The position numbers and the translations under genes were made by a program. A stretch of 46,824 nt of DNA from contig DYNZ01000018.1 in assembly GCA_020720805.1 (NCBI GenBank), positions 1-46,824 of the forward strand, given 5' to 3'. Shown here one piece after another: positions 25,581 through 34,656 of this stretch. Within the stretch, counting starts at the first letter, position 1, and each line of letters starts with the position of its first letter. Origin of the DNA: Leptospira biflexa (GTDB taxonomy: Bacteria; Spirochaetota; DYNZ01). The notes under the pieces were generated by a model. The model saw nothing but the letters and a program-made list of their open reading frames with translations. It was not told where the DNA came from and searched no databases.

Positions 25581-25883
25581 ATGCAGCCAGAAACTCAAAT
25601 TTTATCTCAAGAATCCTTGATCCCAATCAATCAGATTCATGAATACGCCCCATTTCCCACTCGAGACACCTATACTCTATTCGACAGTGACACCGTTATT
25701 TTCTTTCTCAATGGAGAATTCGAGGATGAAAGAGATACAGAATATGTTCTGCCTCCGCAGCCCATCCCCCAAAAAGTTCGAAAAATACTCTCGGAGATGA
25801 TGCCCTATGCTCGCATCAAAGCCACCTTGTTGCTGCGACGCAAGCAATTTAGACTCTGGGAAATTTCTTTAATGCATGATTGA
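25581..25883 (+). CDS. small protein of unknown function
   Basis: 100 residues from ATG 25581, supported by GGGGAAAG 5 bases upstream; an ATG at 25557 is in frame without such a site. The chain is soluble, with no signal and no recognised motif; the C-terminal half is basic (LLLRRKQFRLW). It ends 3 bases before the TPR gene, so the two are probably co-expressed. Confidence 0.6.
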   Translation: MQPETQILSQESLIPINQIHEYAPFPTRDTYTLFDSDTVIFFLNGEFEDERDTEYVLPPQPIPQKVRKILSEMMPYARIKATLLLRRKQFRLWEISLMHD

Positions 25884-25886
25884 TAC

Positions 25887-26570
25887 ATGGAGCTCCAGCA
25901 TAAACAAATTCTAAAAGCAATTCAGTCAAGGCAATTTCAAAAAGCAGAAAAACTTTGCCTCACAGTATTGCAAAAGGATCCGCATGATGCCCGGATCATT
26001 TACCATTTGTCATTGTCGTACGCCCTGCAAAACAAAAACCAGCAAGCGCTGGACACGCTTCAAAAAAATATTTCTATTCTCGAGACAACCGTTTATTACC
26101 ATGCTGTTTTAAAAAATTTAACATTTCTGAATTCATTGCAGAATAATTTAGCCGCTGCATTGTCTTTTGCACAGGAGTGCCTACAGTGGCAGGCTGATGA
26201 TATCGTGATCCTGAATATTATGGCCTATATTCATGAAAAGCAAAATGATTTGTTTACCGCTTACCAAGCATACAGTAAAGTTCTCGAAATTGATCCAGAG
26301 AATAAAACCGCATTAAATGGCGCGGCCTACTGCCTGGTGCGCATGGATGCGGACGCTGAACTCGCCAAAGGCCTTATCCGCGACGCTTTACGCCAAGATC
26401 CACAAAACCCAGCCTATCTGGATACCGCAGGAATGGTACTCTTGAAACTGGGAAAAAAGGACAAGGCGCGAAAAATGTTGGAGCTTGCCCTTGAAAAATT
26501 GCCCCGATCTCAGGAAATTCGAGATCATATCAAACTTTGTAAATCCCATCCAGCGGATCGCTCAAAATAG
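25887..26570 (+). CDS. TPR-repeat protein
   Basis: 227 residues of TPR-like helices (FQKAEKLCLTVLQKDPHD, FTAYQAYSKVLEIDPEN, KARKMLELALEKLPRS). No signal peptide, so cytoplasmic. It follows the unknown 100-residue gene by 3 bases and ends 10 bases from the convergent symporter gene. Partner unknown. Confidence 0.8.
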   Translation: MELQHKQILKAIQSRQFQKAEKLCLTVLQKDPHDARIIYHLSLSYALQNKNQQALDTLQKNISILETTVYYHAVLKNLTFLNSLQNNLAAALSFAQECLQWQADDIVILNIMAYIHEKQNDLFTAYQAYSKVLEIDPENKTALNGAAYCLVRMDADAELAKGLIRDALRQDPQNPAYLDTAGMVLLKLGKKDKARKMLELALEKLPRSQEIRDHIKLCKSHPADRSK

Positions 26571-26580
26571 CTGTGATGAT

Positions 26581-27921
26581 TTAGATCACTCCAGTACCAT
26601 GTAATAAAATCAAAAGAACCAGTCCCGGTGTTATATACTTTAATAAGAAAATCATAAATTGATAAGCCATTTTATGATCTCGGGCAAAGCTATCGTCTCT
26701 TATCTCTACACTCACAATCCAACCTGTAAAAATAGCAATAAAAATACCGCCAACAGGCAGCATCCAATTCGTGGCAATATAATCCAAGGTATCAAAAAAA
26801 TTCCTATTGCCAATAAATTGAATTTTTGTCAGCCAGTTCCACCCTCCGTTACTCAATGCAGACGGGATTCCGAGCATCCAAATAGCTATCCCTAAAAACA
26901 GGGTAGCCTTTTTTCGCGGCCATTTTTTCTCATCAATAAAATAAGCGACTACAACCTCCAGCAAACTTACGGCTGATGTAATTGCGGCAAATATGACAAG
27001 CAGAAAAAAAATGGGACCAATAACAATCCCAGCAGGCATTTTCAGGAAAATCATTGGCAGGGTTGTAAATAAAATTCCAATACTCTCCGCTGGTTGAATT
27101 TTGTAAGAAAAAAGAATGGGAAAAATCATAAGGCAAGCTAAAATTGCGATAGAAGTGTCAAAAAAAACTATCGTAATCGCATCTTTGATAACGGGTTCAT
27201 TTTTTTGCATATAACTGCCATAAGTGATGATAGCCCCCATACCGAGCGATAGAGAAAAAAAACTCTGACCCATGGCATCAATAATCGATTGAGCCGTAAT
27301 TTTACTAAAATCAGGTTGAAATAGAAATTCCATACTTTTACCAAAGCCAGGGGTCTGCATGGAAAAGAACACCATGGCCAAAAGCAAAATTACAAGAATC
27401 GGCATAAAAATTTTTCCTGATAATTCTATGCCCTTACGGACGCCAAAAATTACAATGGCAATGGTTCCTAGCATAAAAAAAGAGTGAAAAAAAAGCTGCG
27501 ATTGACCATTCCTAAGAAAGGAGACAAAATCCCCCGAAATACCCTGGTCAGACATGGATAAATAGGCTCCGGTAAGTGTTTGAAAAAAATAGCGCAAAGT
27601 CCAACCGCCGACAACACTGTAGTAGGATAGAATTATAAAACCTGACAAGATGCCGAGCCAACCGATAAAATGCCATGCACTGGGATGTAGAGCTTTAAAA
27701 GCGCCAATTGGATTTCGATTCGTGCTTTTTCCAATAAAGATTTCAGCCATCATGATAGGTAAACCAGTAACAGCAACAGCAATCAGGTATAGTAAAATAA
27801 AGGCACTACCCCCGTTCGAATAGCTTTCATAGGGAAATTTCCATAGATTTCCCAATCCAACCGCTGATCCGGATGCAGCCAAGATAAAGCCCAGTTTGCT
27901 TTTCCAATTTTCCCGATACAT
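26581..27921 (-). CDS. sodium:neurotransmitter-symporter (SNF) family transporter
   Basis: 446 residues with about 11 membrane helices, the usual number for bacterial members. The N-terminal hallmark W-x-S-K-L-G-F-(x)n-GSAVGLGNLWKFPY is complete and includes sodium- and substrate-binding backbone positions in helix 1; YSVVGGW in helix 3 also fits. Such carriers import amino acids or related amines with Na+ across the inner membrane; the substrate cannot be told. The start has AAGGGGGAG 4 bases before ATG. Single minus-strand gene, divergent from hisF. Confidence 0.9.
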   Translation of the reverse strand: MYRENWKSKLGFILAASGSAVGLGNLWKFPYESYSNGGSAFILLYLIAVAVTGLPIMMAEIFIGKSTNRNPIGAFKALHPSAWHFIGWLGILSGFIILSYYSVVGGWTLRYFFQTLTGAYLSMSDQGISGDFVSFLRNGQSQLFFHSFFMLGTIAIVIFGVRKGIELSGKIFMPILVILLLAMVFFSMQTPGFGKSMEFLFQPDFSKITAQSIIDAMGQSFFSLSLGMGAIITYGSYMQKNEPVIKDAITIVFFDTSIAILACLMIFPILFSYKIQPAESIGILFTTLPMIFLKMPAGIVIGPIFFLLVIFAAITSAVSLLEVVVAYFIDEKKWPRKKATLFLGIAIWMLGIPSALSNGGWNWLTKIQFIGNRNFFDTLDYIATNWMLPVGGIFIAIFTGWIVSVEIRDDSFARDHKMAYQFMIFLLKYITPGLVLLILLHGTGVI

Positions 27922-28033
27922 CTGACTCCCCCTTGCATTTTTTCCTTACTTTAACCCTGAAACACTTGACAGGATGCCTGGATTGATCCTTACTTTTTCC
28001 GCACAGTATAGGACAAAGGAGACAATTTTTATT

Positions 28034-28816
28034 ATGCTGTCAAAGCGAATTATTCCCTGTCTCGATGTAAAAGGGGGACGTGTCGTCAAAGGAGTAAATT
28101 TTGTCAATCTGCTTGATGCAGGAGATCCTGTTGACAATGCCGTTTTCTACGATCAGGAAGGCGCTGACGAGCTGACTTTTCTCGATATTACCGCCTCTTC
28201 TGACCGAAGACGCATTATTCTAGAAATGGTCGAGAAGGTAGCCGCTGTAATTCATATCCCCTTTTGTGTCGGTGGCGGTATTAGCAGCGCTCTCGAAGTT
28301 GGCTATATTTTGGAAAAGGGGGCTGATAAAGTATCTATGAATACTGCAGCCTTTAATCATCCAAATGTTATCGAAGAGTCCTCAAGAATATATGGCAGCC
28401 AGTGTATAGTTGTAGCCATCGATGCCAAATTCAATGAAGCCAAGAAATATTTTGAGGTTTTCCTGCACGGTGGCCGGACGCCAACGGGTTATGATGCCAT
28501 TATGTGGGCTCAAAAAGCTGAAGAGTTAGGAGCAGGAGAGATCCTCTTGACAAGTATGGATCGAGACGGCACAAAACAAGGTTATGACCTGGGTTTAACC
28601 CGCGCAATTGCCGATGCGGTACAGATTCCAGTGATTGCTTCAGGCGGTGTCGGAAACCCAAATGATATGTATGATGGACTCTCTGTTGGTCAAGCCGATG
28701 CCGTACTTGCCGCCTCCATATTTCATTTTCGGGAGTACTCCATTCGCGAGGTCAAAGAATTTTTGCAGGCTAAAGGTTTACCAATACGCATGCTCCACCA
28801 ATGGAATCGGTTATAA
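28034..28816 (+). CDS. hisF: imidazole glycerol phosphate synthase, cyclase subunit
   Basis: 260 residues, the normal HisF length, from ATG 28034 ([19 protein letters not shown] is the usual HisF opening; the frame is open farther upstream). The two phosphate-site motifs are present: FCVGGGIS (~80) and ASGGVGN (~215); catalytic Asp residues lie in LDVKGG (D11) and [13 protein letters not shown]. With HisH it makes imidazole glycerol phosphate in histidine synthesis. No hisH or other his gene is near. AGGAG lies 12 bases upstream, slightly far. Confidence 0.95.
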   Translation: MLSKRIIPCLDVKGGRVVKGVNFVNLLDAGDPVDNAVFYDQEGADELTFLDITASSDRRRIILEMVEKVAAVIHIPFCVGGGISSALEVGYILEKGADKVSMNTAAFNHPNVIEESSRIYGSQCIVVAIDAKFNEAKKYFEVFLHGGRTPTGYDAIMWAQKAEELGAGEILLTSMDRDGTKQGYDLGLTRAIADAVQIPVIASGGVGNPNDMYDGLSVGQADAVLAASIFHFREYSIREVKEFLQAKGLPIRMLHQWNRL

Positions 28817-28942
28817 ATGGGAGACATCACATAAAAATCGTTCTTGATCATGAAAAATTCTTGTGCTTAGCAAGCCTCTACGGGATCTTGGATTTTTGAT
28901 TTTCATTCATTGATTTTAATCATTATTAAACTGGAAAATGAT

Positions 28943-29206
28943 ATGCCGATTCCTATTCATAAATTAGTATCTATACCGGGAAACCGTTATGAATTTAATG
29001 TTGCCGCTAATCTACTAGTCGAAAAAGTTGGCGGAATGACCATAGAAGAGATTACCCTGGATGCATGGAAAATTGTACCCAAAATTCTGACGATGCTGCT
29101 TGACGAAAGATTGCATTTCTACAACCGTACAAGCAATCACGACGATCAAATCATTTCAGAACCGGAAAACACACAAGAAATGCCAATAGAGGTCGTAGCG
29201 GAGTAA
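28943..29206 (+). CDS. rpoZ: possible RNA polymerase omega subunit-like protein
   Basis: 87 residues from ATG 28943 (GGAA 8 bases upstream). The part IPGNRYEFNVAANLLVEKVGG (~12-32) has the omega pattern of a G-N-R-(F/Y) turn followed by a helix with AA, and a later helix matches the second omega helix weakly. The usual R-A-R residues after AA are missing. Omega assists assembly of RNA polymerase. It lies 14 bases ahead of miaA, probably in one operon. Call is tentative; otherwise a small helical protein of unknown function. Confidence 0.5.
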   Translation: MPIPIHKLVSIPGNRYEFNVAANLLVEKVGGMTIEEITLDAWKIVPKILTMLLDERLHFYNRTSNHDDQIISEPENTQEMPIEVVAE

Positions 29207-29220
29207 ATCCAGATCCTTCC

Positions 29221-30228
29221 ATGATCGACCAGGGATACCTGCCAGAGGTTGCACCGCTCTTCATCATAGGTGGACCTACTGGTTCAGGAAAAACAGCTCT
29301 AGCAGAGAGAATTTGCGATCAATTGCCATGCAATTTGATCTCTGCAGATTCCATACAAATTTACAAACACTTTGATATCGGATCAGCCAAGCCTGACTCT
29401 CATAGTCTTAAAAATTACCCCTATTTCCTGATTGATTTCCAGGAGCCACATAAAAATTTTAGCGCTTTTGATTTCACCCAAAAGGCACTGGCAATCATTC
29501 AATCAAGCTGGAGAGACAAAAAAATTCCGATTCTCGTCGGAGGCACCGGTTTCTACATTCGCTCCTTGCTTTTGGGACTTTCTGAAATTCCTCCGATTCC
29601 AGAGGATCTCCGCGACCTTCTTCGATCTCACCATCAAACCGACGCGATTCACAAAATTGAATTAACTCTCAAAGCCATCTATAAAAGCTTGAATTTACCC
29701 TGGACCATCCTACCTGGCGACTCCTATCGCCTAAGCAGAGCCTGGGAGGTTTTGCTGGCAACAGGGATCCCGTACCCCCAATTTCGAAAAACGTCGCGGG
29801 GACTTTTTCAACACTTTCGGATCGATCTGCACTATTTATATATTGATCTGCCCAGAGAGAGCCTTTGGCAGCGAATTGAAATGCGAACCAAATCGATGAT
29901 CGAAAAGGGACTCATTGAAGAGACCAAAGATCTTCTTTTAAGAGGGATCCCCTCCGATTGTGTGCCAATGCGCAGCCTGGGTTACAAAGAAACACTTCTC
30001 TTTCTAAAAGAAAAAATTCGGACAGTATCAGAACTCAAAGATACAATCGTACTGAGTACTCGACAATTTTCCAAAAGACAGCGAACCTGGTTTCGCGCTG
30101 AACCTGCAATACCAATGTCAAGCCATGAACAAATAGAAATTTATATCACACGTCTGATCGAAAAATTTAAACATTATCATGAAACGCCCCAAGAAACCCT
30201 TGATCGAGAGCAAAGAAAGAAGAAATAA
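29221..30228 (+). CDS. miaA: tRNA dimethylallyltransferase
   Basis: 335 residues, slightly longer than usual. The P-loop GPTGSGKT (~19-26) and the MiaA signature NLISADSIQIYKHFDIGSAKP follow at the normal places; VGGTGFYIRSLL and a C-terminal YSTRQFSKRQRTWFR-like helix (here STRQFSKRQRTWFR) complete the family. It adds the dimethylallyl group to A37 of tRNAs reading U-starting codons. It lies upstream of hfq, an order seen in many bacteria. Cytoplasmic. No strong ribosome binding site; translation may be coupled to the omega-like gene. Confidence 0.95.
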   Translation: MIDQGYLPEVAPLFIIGGPTGSGKTALAERICDQLPCNLISADSIQIYKHFDIGSAKPDSHSLKNYPYFLIDFQEPHKNFSAFDFTQKALAIIQSSWRDKKIPILVGGTGFYIRSLLLGLSEIPPIPEDLRDLLRSHHQTDAIHKIELTLKAIYKSLNLPWTILPGDSYRLSRAWEVLLATGIPYPQFRKTSRGLFQHFRIDLHYLYIDLPRESLWQRIEMRTKSMIEKGLIEETKDLLLRGIPSDCVPMRSLGYKETLLFLKEKIRTVSELKDTIVLSTRQFSKRQRTWFRAEPAIPMSSHEQIEIYITRLIEKFKHYHETPQETLDREQRKKK

Positions 30229-30231
30229 AGG

Positions 30232-30261
30232 TTGACAGAGAACCGAGAAACTGGAGTAAAA
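30232..30261 (+). promoter_or_regulatory. possible hfq promoter
   Basis: A perfect TTGACA at 30232-30237 starts 3 bases after the miaA stop. The best -10 candidates (AGTAAA at 17, TAAAAA at 19-base spacing) are weak. A promoter here would allow hfq to be made apart from miaA. Confidence 0.35.
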
Positions 30262-30332
30262 ATACAAAAAAAACCTTTGCCGGCCATGTAAGCTAGGACA
30301 GAGGTTCGCGCACAGAAAAGGAGATTGAGACC

Positions 30333-30584
30333 ATGGCAAAGCAGAACAATATTCAAGATATATTTTTAAATAACGCCCGGAAAGAAAAAAATTTACTCAC
30401 TATATACCTGACAAATGGTGTGCCATTAAAAGGTAAAGTACGCAGTTTTGATAATTTTACATTGATTCTTGATACCGAAAAAGGACAAAATCTTATATAT
30501 AAACACGCCATATCTACGATTCAACCGCAAAAACCTATTTCGATCCAGTTAGATGGGGATGAATCAGACGATTCACAGGAATGA
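30333..30584 (+). CDS. hfq: RNA chaperone Hfq
   Basis: 83 residues, with the Sm1 motif ([21 protein letters not shown]) and the Sm2 motif carrying YKHAIST, the RNA-binding KH signature. An acidic C-terminal tail ([10 protein letters not shown]) follows. Hfq hexamers bind small RNAs and mRNAs in the cytoplasm. The start is firm: AAGGAG 8 bases before ATG. miaA is upstream, with a possible separate promoter between; an SPFH-like gene follows after 20 bases. Confidence 0.97.
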   Translation: MAKQNNIQDIFLNNARKEKNLLTIYLTNGVPLKGKVRSFDNFTLILDTEKGQNLIYKHAISTIQPQKPISIQLDGDESDDSQE

Positions 30585-30604
30585 AACACAAACCCTGAGC
30601 TATC

Positions 30605-31630
30605 ATGAAAAGATTTTTATACTGGACTCTTCTCCTTCTTATACTGGTCAGCATGGCAGGAATAGTTTTGCTTGTTTTGCCCTATAAAGAAACAGATGAG
30701 ATACTGCTTCTAAAGCTTACTGAGGAAGAAGTCACTGTGTATGCACAAAAGGGTAATTGGGTATTCCTTCCACGCAGGCTTCTGGTCCCCAGAGCCAAGA
30801 TAAAAAAAATTCAACCAGCCAAAAATCGGGTTTATAATGGTTTTTTTTCTATGCAACCTGCTACCTTTGTCTGGTACGGTCTTGCCAAATCTGATCAACC
30901 TCAGCAGAATGCTATACAGATAGAGTTGGTGCTACGTTACTCTGTCACTGATTCCCTGCAACCGGAAATTGCCTCCCATTTTTTTGACGCAAATGGATTT
31001 GATTCCTTTTTTTCCAGCACTTTGAAAAATGAGATCTCAGTCTTTATTCAAAAATCTTTTGCCAATGAAAATTCGGTGCAAAATTTTGCAGATAGAGGCA
31101 GTTCTGAGCTATTGGCATCACTTCGGGCACTGGCAGCCGCTTGGAAAGAGAGGGGAATTGAGGTAAGCTCTATCGAATTCGGAAGCCGAAGCAATATTAC
31201 CGCCATCAGTCATTTTTTAAAAAACGTCTATCTTGCACCCGATTTGGTTGCTTCACGAAAAAAAATGGTAGCACGTCTGCAGGAGCAGGAGATCAGGCAT
31301 GAGATTGAAAAAAAACGTCTGCTTGAATCAGGACAATTGGATGAGATAAAGACCCGCTTCGACTTAATTCGACTCGAAAAATATGCAAAATTTTTGGAAA
31401 AATTTCCACATGCATACAAATTGATGTTTTTAGAGAAATTGGGTGGAAATCTCCGAGTGCTTGTTGTTCCGGCAAACTCTAATCTTTTAGATTTAAATGC
31501 AATAGAACCTAAACCCACGAAAACGATTACCCCAAAACCTGTTAAGAACGCTCCCCAAAAAAACAAAAAGGAAGCTGTTGATAAACAACAGGAGAATAAC
31601 CTTGGTCCTGGAGAATTTCTAACGAAATAG
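30605..31630 (+). CDS. membrane-anchored SPFH/band 7-like protein
   Basis: 341 residues. One N-terminal helix (~5-27) anchors the protein; the ~200 residues that follow show the SPFH pattern (beta-rich LEVPR-like start, IELVLRYSVTD, a helix with LLASLRALAAAWKERGIEVSSIEFG), then a coiled coil (~222-250) and a Lys/Pro-rich tail. SPFH proteins form membrane scaffolds, often with proteases such as HflK/HflC with FtsH. In enteric bacteria hflK/hflC stand beside hfq and miaA; the same neighbourhood here supports the SPFH call. It lacks strong identity to HflC, so no symbol is given. Confidence 0.6.
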   Translation: MKRFLYWTLLLLILVSMAGIVLLVLPYKETDEILLLKLTEEEVTVYAQKGNWVFLPRRLLVPRAKIKKIQPAKNRVYNGFFSMQPATFVWYGLAKSDQPQQNAIQIELVLRYSVTDSLQPEIASHFFDANGFDSFFSSTLKNEISVFIQKSFANENSVQNFADRGSSELLASLRALAAAWKERGIEVSSIEFGSRSNITAISHFLKNVYLAPDLVASRKKMVARLQEQEIRHEIEKKRLLESGQLDEIKTRFDLIRLEKYAKFLEKFPHAYKLMFLEKLGGNLRVLVVPANSNLLDLNAIEPKPTKTITPKPVKNAPQKNKKEAVDKQQENNLGPGEFLTK

Positions 31631-31631
31631 C

Positions 31632-31672
31632 CGGATTATCCGACGAAAAAATAGTTACAGCTATTTTTTTTG
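31632..31672 (+). terminator. Rho-independent terminator after the SPFH-like gene
   Basis: AAAAAATAG (31646-31654) pairs with CTATTTTTT (31661-31669) with a 6-base loop and runs straight into more T residues; a small CGGAT/ATCCG hairpin precedes it at 31632-31642. Stem is A/T-rich, so strength is uncertain. Confidence 0.5.
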
Positions 31673-31729
31673 TATCAAAAAAAGTGTCCTTAAAAATTTT
31701 TGCCTAAAATGAGAAAGAGGTGAGAGTAA

Positions 31730-31822
31730 ATGCCCTCAGGAAAGAAAAGAAAAAGACAAAAGATTGCAACCCATAAACGGAAAAAAAGACTCCGTAAAAT
31801 GAGACATAAAAAGAGGAAATAG
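31730..31822 (+). CDS. 30-residue basic AURKAIP1/COX24-domain (mS38-like) ribosomal protein
   Basis: A 30-residue chain, over half Lys and Arg: MPSGKKRKRQKIATHKRKKR then LRKMRHKKRK. This is the compact K-x-x-H-K-R-K-K-R-x-(x)n-R-H-K pattern of AURKAIP1/COX24-domain proteins, related to mitochondrial small-subunit protein mS38 and known as tiny ribosome-associated proteins in some bacterial phyla. The start has GAGGTGA 6 bases before ATG. It stands alone between a terminator and the next gene, so it is likely transcribed separately. Very short genes like this are often left out of annotations. Confidence 0.8.
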   Translation: MPSGKKRKRQKIATHKRKKRLRKMRHKKRK

Positions 31823-31938
31823 AGTTTATTTCTCGTTTATTTTTTTGGATTCTCAAGCTGGATTTCTGTTCTAGGACTTTTTTTGCCGATATATATCTTA
31901 ACCATTGGCAACAAATCCAAACAGGTATGGGATAAACA

Positions 31939-32673
31939 GTGCAAAAAGTAATCTGGAAACAGAAATCCTCAAGGCTTGACGGCTATGAACACTCTTTTTA
32001 TGCCATCAAAGATCGCAAGGTATATCGAATTGATTACTCTTTACCAGAACAGAGAGTACGTTTCCTTCTAGAAGAAAAAAATGGCAAACGATTCTGGTCG
32101 GAAATTCACAAAGGCAAGCAGGTCAGATCCAATTTTTCCCTCAGAAAAGGGTTTTTAGGGAAATCAGCCCCCAGCGAAGATCCTTTAAGTCGGGAACGGG
32201 ATATCTTTTCAACCCTTCCTGTTGAATCCGTTCTCAAATTAGCCAATGGTCACCACCAATTGGATAAAAAATTCCAAGGGATATCTTTGAATCATCCCGA
32301 GCAAATCAGCGGGGATCAGCAGGAAGGCCTGCTTTCGGCTCTGGACAAAAAGGTTCTTGAAGTAACCAGGCATCGGTTTTTCCATCGAAAAGAGCAGGGG
32401 GCAAAGGCTCGAAAAACAAGAATTCATTTTTCAGCTCCCCCCATTCGCAAATTGCTTCGATACACACTGGAAACAACCCTGGTTCTAGGTATAGTCATAG
32501 CTGGCTGGAGTCACGAGATTCTGCATCTGCAACAGGTCGGTGGTGTTTTAGCCAGTAGTGGTATCCTTTTCGGAGGTGTGGATATGTTTATCCGGGATGA
32601 AGATCCATTTTTACCGCAAGTGCTCTTTTTGGCTATCAGTGGGGGGATTCTCTTTTTCAACAATTTTTTTTAG
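31939..32673 (+). CDS. membrane protein of unknown function
   Basis: 244 residues. The N-terminal ~165 residues are polar and basic with no recognised domain; the C-terminal ~75 residues hold two to three membrane helices (TLETTLVLGIVIAGW, VLASSGILFGG, and a last LPQVLFLAISGGILFFNNFF at the very end). GTG start, with GGGAT about 6 bases upstream. An 8-base GCCGATAT lies 46 bases upstream (31885-31892), also found at the flgB start region. It precedes cheW by ~80 bases, so a motility or chemotaxis link is possible but unproven. Confidence 0.65.
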   Translation: MQKVIWKQKSSRLDGYEHSFYAIKDRKVYRIDYSLPEQRVRFLLEEKNGKRFWSEIHKGKQVRSNFSLRKGFLGKSAPSEDPLSRERDIFSTLPVESVLKLANGHHQLDKKFQGISLNHPEQISGDQQEGLLSALDKKVLEVTRHRFFHRKEQGAKARKTRIHFSAPPIRKLLRYTLETTLVLGIVIAGWSHEILHLQQVGGVLASSGILFGGVDMFIRDEDPFLPQVLFLAISGGILFFNNFF

Positions 32674-32756
32674 AGTTGACTTGAGGTAAAAGCTCCAGTA
32701 CTTTTATATGAGAATCAATTCGTAAATACAACGCAGAAAAAAGCTACAGGACGAAC

Positions 32757-33299
32757 ATGGCACTTTTAGACTCCTTTCTATCAAAAAAACAGGGTGCAGG
32801 CCAGGGTGGCCTGAAACAAGGAAAGTCTCAGGTTTTAGAACTGGTCTCCTTTGGCATTGGCAATGAGGAGTACGGAATTGAAATTCTCCAGGTTCAAGAG
32901 ATCGTACGCCTACCCGAAATAGTCAAATTACCAAACAGCTACCGTTTTATCAGGGGAGTCATCAATCTTCGCGGCAAGATCACACCCATACTTGATCTTC
33001 GTGAACAATTTGGGCTAGAGGCAAAAGAGTATGATAGCACCAACCGTGCCATCGTTGTCAAGATTGCGGGAAAATCGATAGGACTTGCCACAGACAGTGT
33101 TTCCCATGTCATTCGCATCAATTCCGATGAAATTGAACCAGCTCCACCAGTCATCAAAGGGATCGCAGGGAGATATGTAAAGGGTGTTGGCAAATACCAA
33201 AACCGTTTTATCATTTTACTTGATCTTGATCAGCTGCTTACCTCATCAGAATTAAAACTCATCAGCAACCTGACCGAAAGTAAAACTTTAAGAAAATAA
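32757..33299 (+). CDS. cheW: chemotaxis coupling protein CheW
   Basis: 180 residues with a ~20-residue N-terminal extension and a full CheW domain: ELVSFGIGNEEYGIEILQVQEIV, FIRGVINLRGKITPILDLREQFG, and the late ILLDLDQLL strand. CheW links methyl-accepting receptors to the kinase CheA. No cheA is adjacent, so this may be one of several CheW proteins. AGGACG lies 5 bases before ATG. The TPR gene starts 2 bases after its stop, so they are co-translated. Confidence 0.95.
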   Translation: MALLDSFLSKKQGAGQGGLKQGKSQVLELVSFGIGNEEYGIEILQVQEIVRLPEIVKLPNSYRFIRGVINLRGKITPILDLREQFGLEAKEYDSTNRAIVVKIAGKSIGLATDSVSHVIRINSDEIEPAPPVIKGIAGRYVKGVGKYQNRFIILLDLDQLLTSSELKLISNLTESKTLRK

Positions 33300-33301
33300 A
33301 G

Positions 33302-34651
33302 ATGTTCACGCTGCGAAAAGCAAGAAAGCCCCACTGGGGTCTCTTGGCTTTATGTATGACGCTGCCGCTATTTGGAGCAACCCAAATTGTAGATTCCTCT
33401 TTCAAAGAGGACATTAAAGTCCTCATGGATGGCAAAAAATGGAAGCAGGCGGACTCTCTTTTAACAGAAAAAATCCGTGACATCTTTGCAACAAGGATGA
33501 AAAACCGAGTTGTTCCATCAGAAGTGCTTGAAATCGCCATCCAGAAAGCGGAAAAAAAAGAGAAGCAAAAAATCATTCGCAAACCGATTCGTTACTACAG
33601 CGAATTGAATTTTATAGAAGAGAATCCTGATCTCTTCTATCTCTATATCAATCTAGCTCTATGCAAAATCAACCTACGTGATTATCCCTCTGCCATCCGT
33701 AATTTCAGAGAGGCCAAACGATTCAAACAGATATCCGTCAAGGAAAAAAAGTCGTACGCTTTTTTGGATTACCAAATTGCTATTGCCCACAAGGCTCTAA
33801 ACCAGGTCGATGGTTTTTATGAGGCGATGGAACAGGCATTAAAAGCGGATCCTATAAATCCAAATTACCTTATGGAGTTAGGACAGAGCTATGGACTTTG
33901 GCACCATGAGCGAGCAATTCAGTATTTAGAAAAATACCTCCGCACAGCAAAACCAGATACCAGCGATGATGCTAAAAAGCAAAAGATGGGCACTCTTTAC
34001 CTCAATTTAAGCGGCCTATACGAAAAGAAAAAAAGATATCTGGATACTGGCAGGCATTATCGCTCCTATCTGGATCTGTTTCCCGAAAACGGTAATATTC
34101 ACTATGCTCTCGGTTATATCGAACATTCCAAATTAGGCAATGACGATGCAGGTTTATTTCATTATGAAAAAGCGTTGCAGTATCTCCCCAAGGAAGAATA
34201 TAAGTTACGATTTCGCATTCACGCCTATGCCGGAGAAATTTTTTCAAGAAATGGTCAATACCAAAAGGCAATTTTCCATTTCCAAAATACAAAACCTTTT
34301 TATGAACATATTGACAAAGACGCACAGAATATATATCAAAAAATAGATAAAATAAAAACAGATATGGAAAAGGTCAAATTGGAAATTCTACGCCAGAATG
34401 ACTTGAAATCCCAGCAGATTTTAGCATCATATCAGGCACAATTGGATGAAGAAAAAAAAAGGATGGAAAGCGCACAAAACCTAAAACTTGGTTATAATAT
34501 TGGAAAAATTGAATGGAACATCGCCATCAGCACAGAAAAAAATGGCGATCTTAAGGGAAGCCTAGAGGCGTACCGCAAAGCATTTGCGGCTGGGTATCAG
34601 CGACAACAGGCGCTGGAAAAAATAAAGGAATTAGAAAAAAAATTACCTTAG
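33302..34651 (+). CDS. exported TPR-repeat protein
   Basis: 449 residues. A signal-like segment at ~13-26 (LLALCMTLPLFGA) suggests export. TPR-like helices fill the rest (YPSAIRNFREAKRF, FYEAMEQALKADPIN, LFHYEKALQYLPKEE, KGSLEAYRKAFAAG), with a charged coiled coil at ~345-385. It starts 2 bases after cheW; whether it works with chemotaxis is unclear. It is convergent with coaB, 5 bases between stops. Confidence 0.8.
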   Translation: MFTLRKARKPHWGLLALCMTLPLFGATQIVDSSFKEDIKVLMDGKKWKQADSLLTEKIRDIFATRMKNRVVPSEVLEIAIQKAEKKEKQKIIRKPIRYYSELNFIEENPDLFYLYINLALCKINLRDYPSAIRNFREAKRFKQISVKEKKSYAFLDYQIAIAHKALNQVDGFYEAMEQALKADPINPNYLMELGQSYGLWHHERAIQYLEKYLRTAKPDTSDDAKKQKMGTLYLNLSGLYEKKKRYLDTGRHYRSYLDLFPENGNIHYALGYIEHSKLGNDDAGLFHYEKALQYLPKEEYKLRFRIHAYAGEIFSRNGQYQKAIFHFQNTKPFYEHIDKDAQNIYQKIDKIKTDMEKVKLEILRQNDLKSQQILASYQAQLDEEKKRMESAQNLKLGYNIGKIEWNIAISTEKNGDLKGSLEAYRKAFAAGYQRQQALEKIKELEKKLP

Positions 34652-34656
34652 CCGGA

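Noticed and set aside
27966-27994. Perfect TTGACA upstream of hisF as a promoter
   Set aside because: -10 region at normal spacing reads CTTACT; too poor to list as a feature.
32685-32711. TTGACT upstream of cheW as a promoter
   Set aside because: No acceptable -10 at 16-18 bases.
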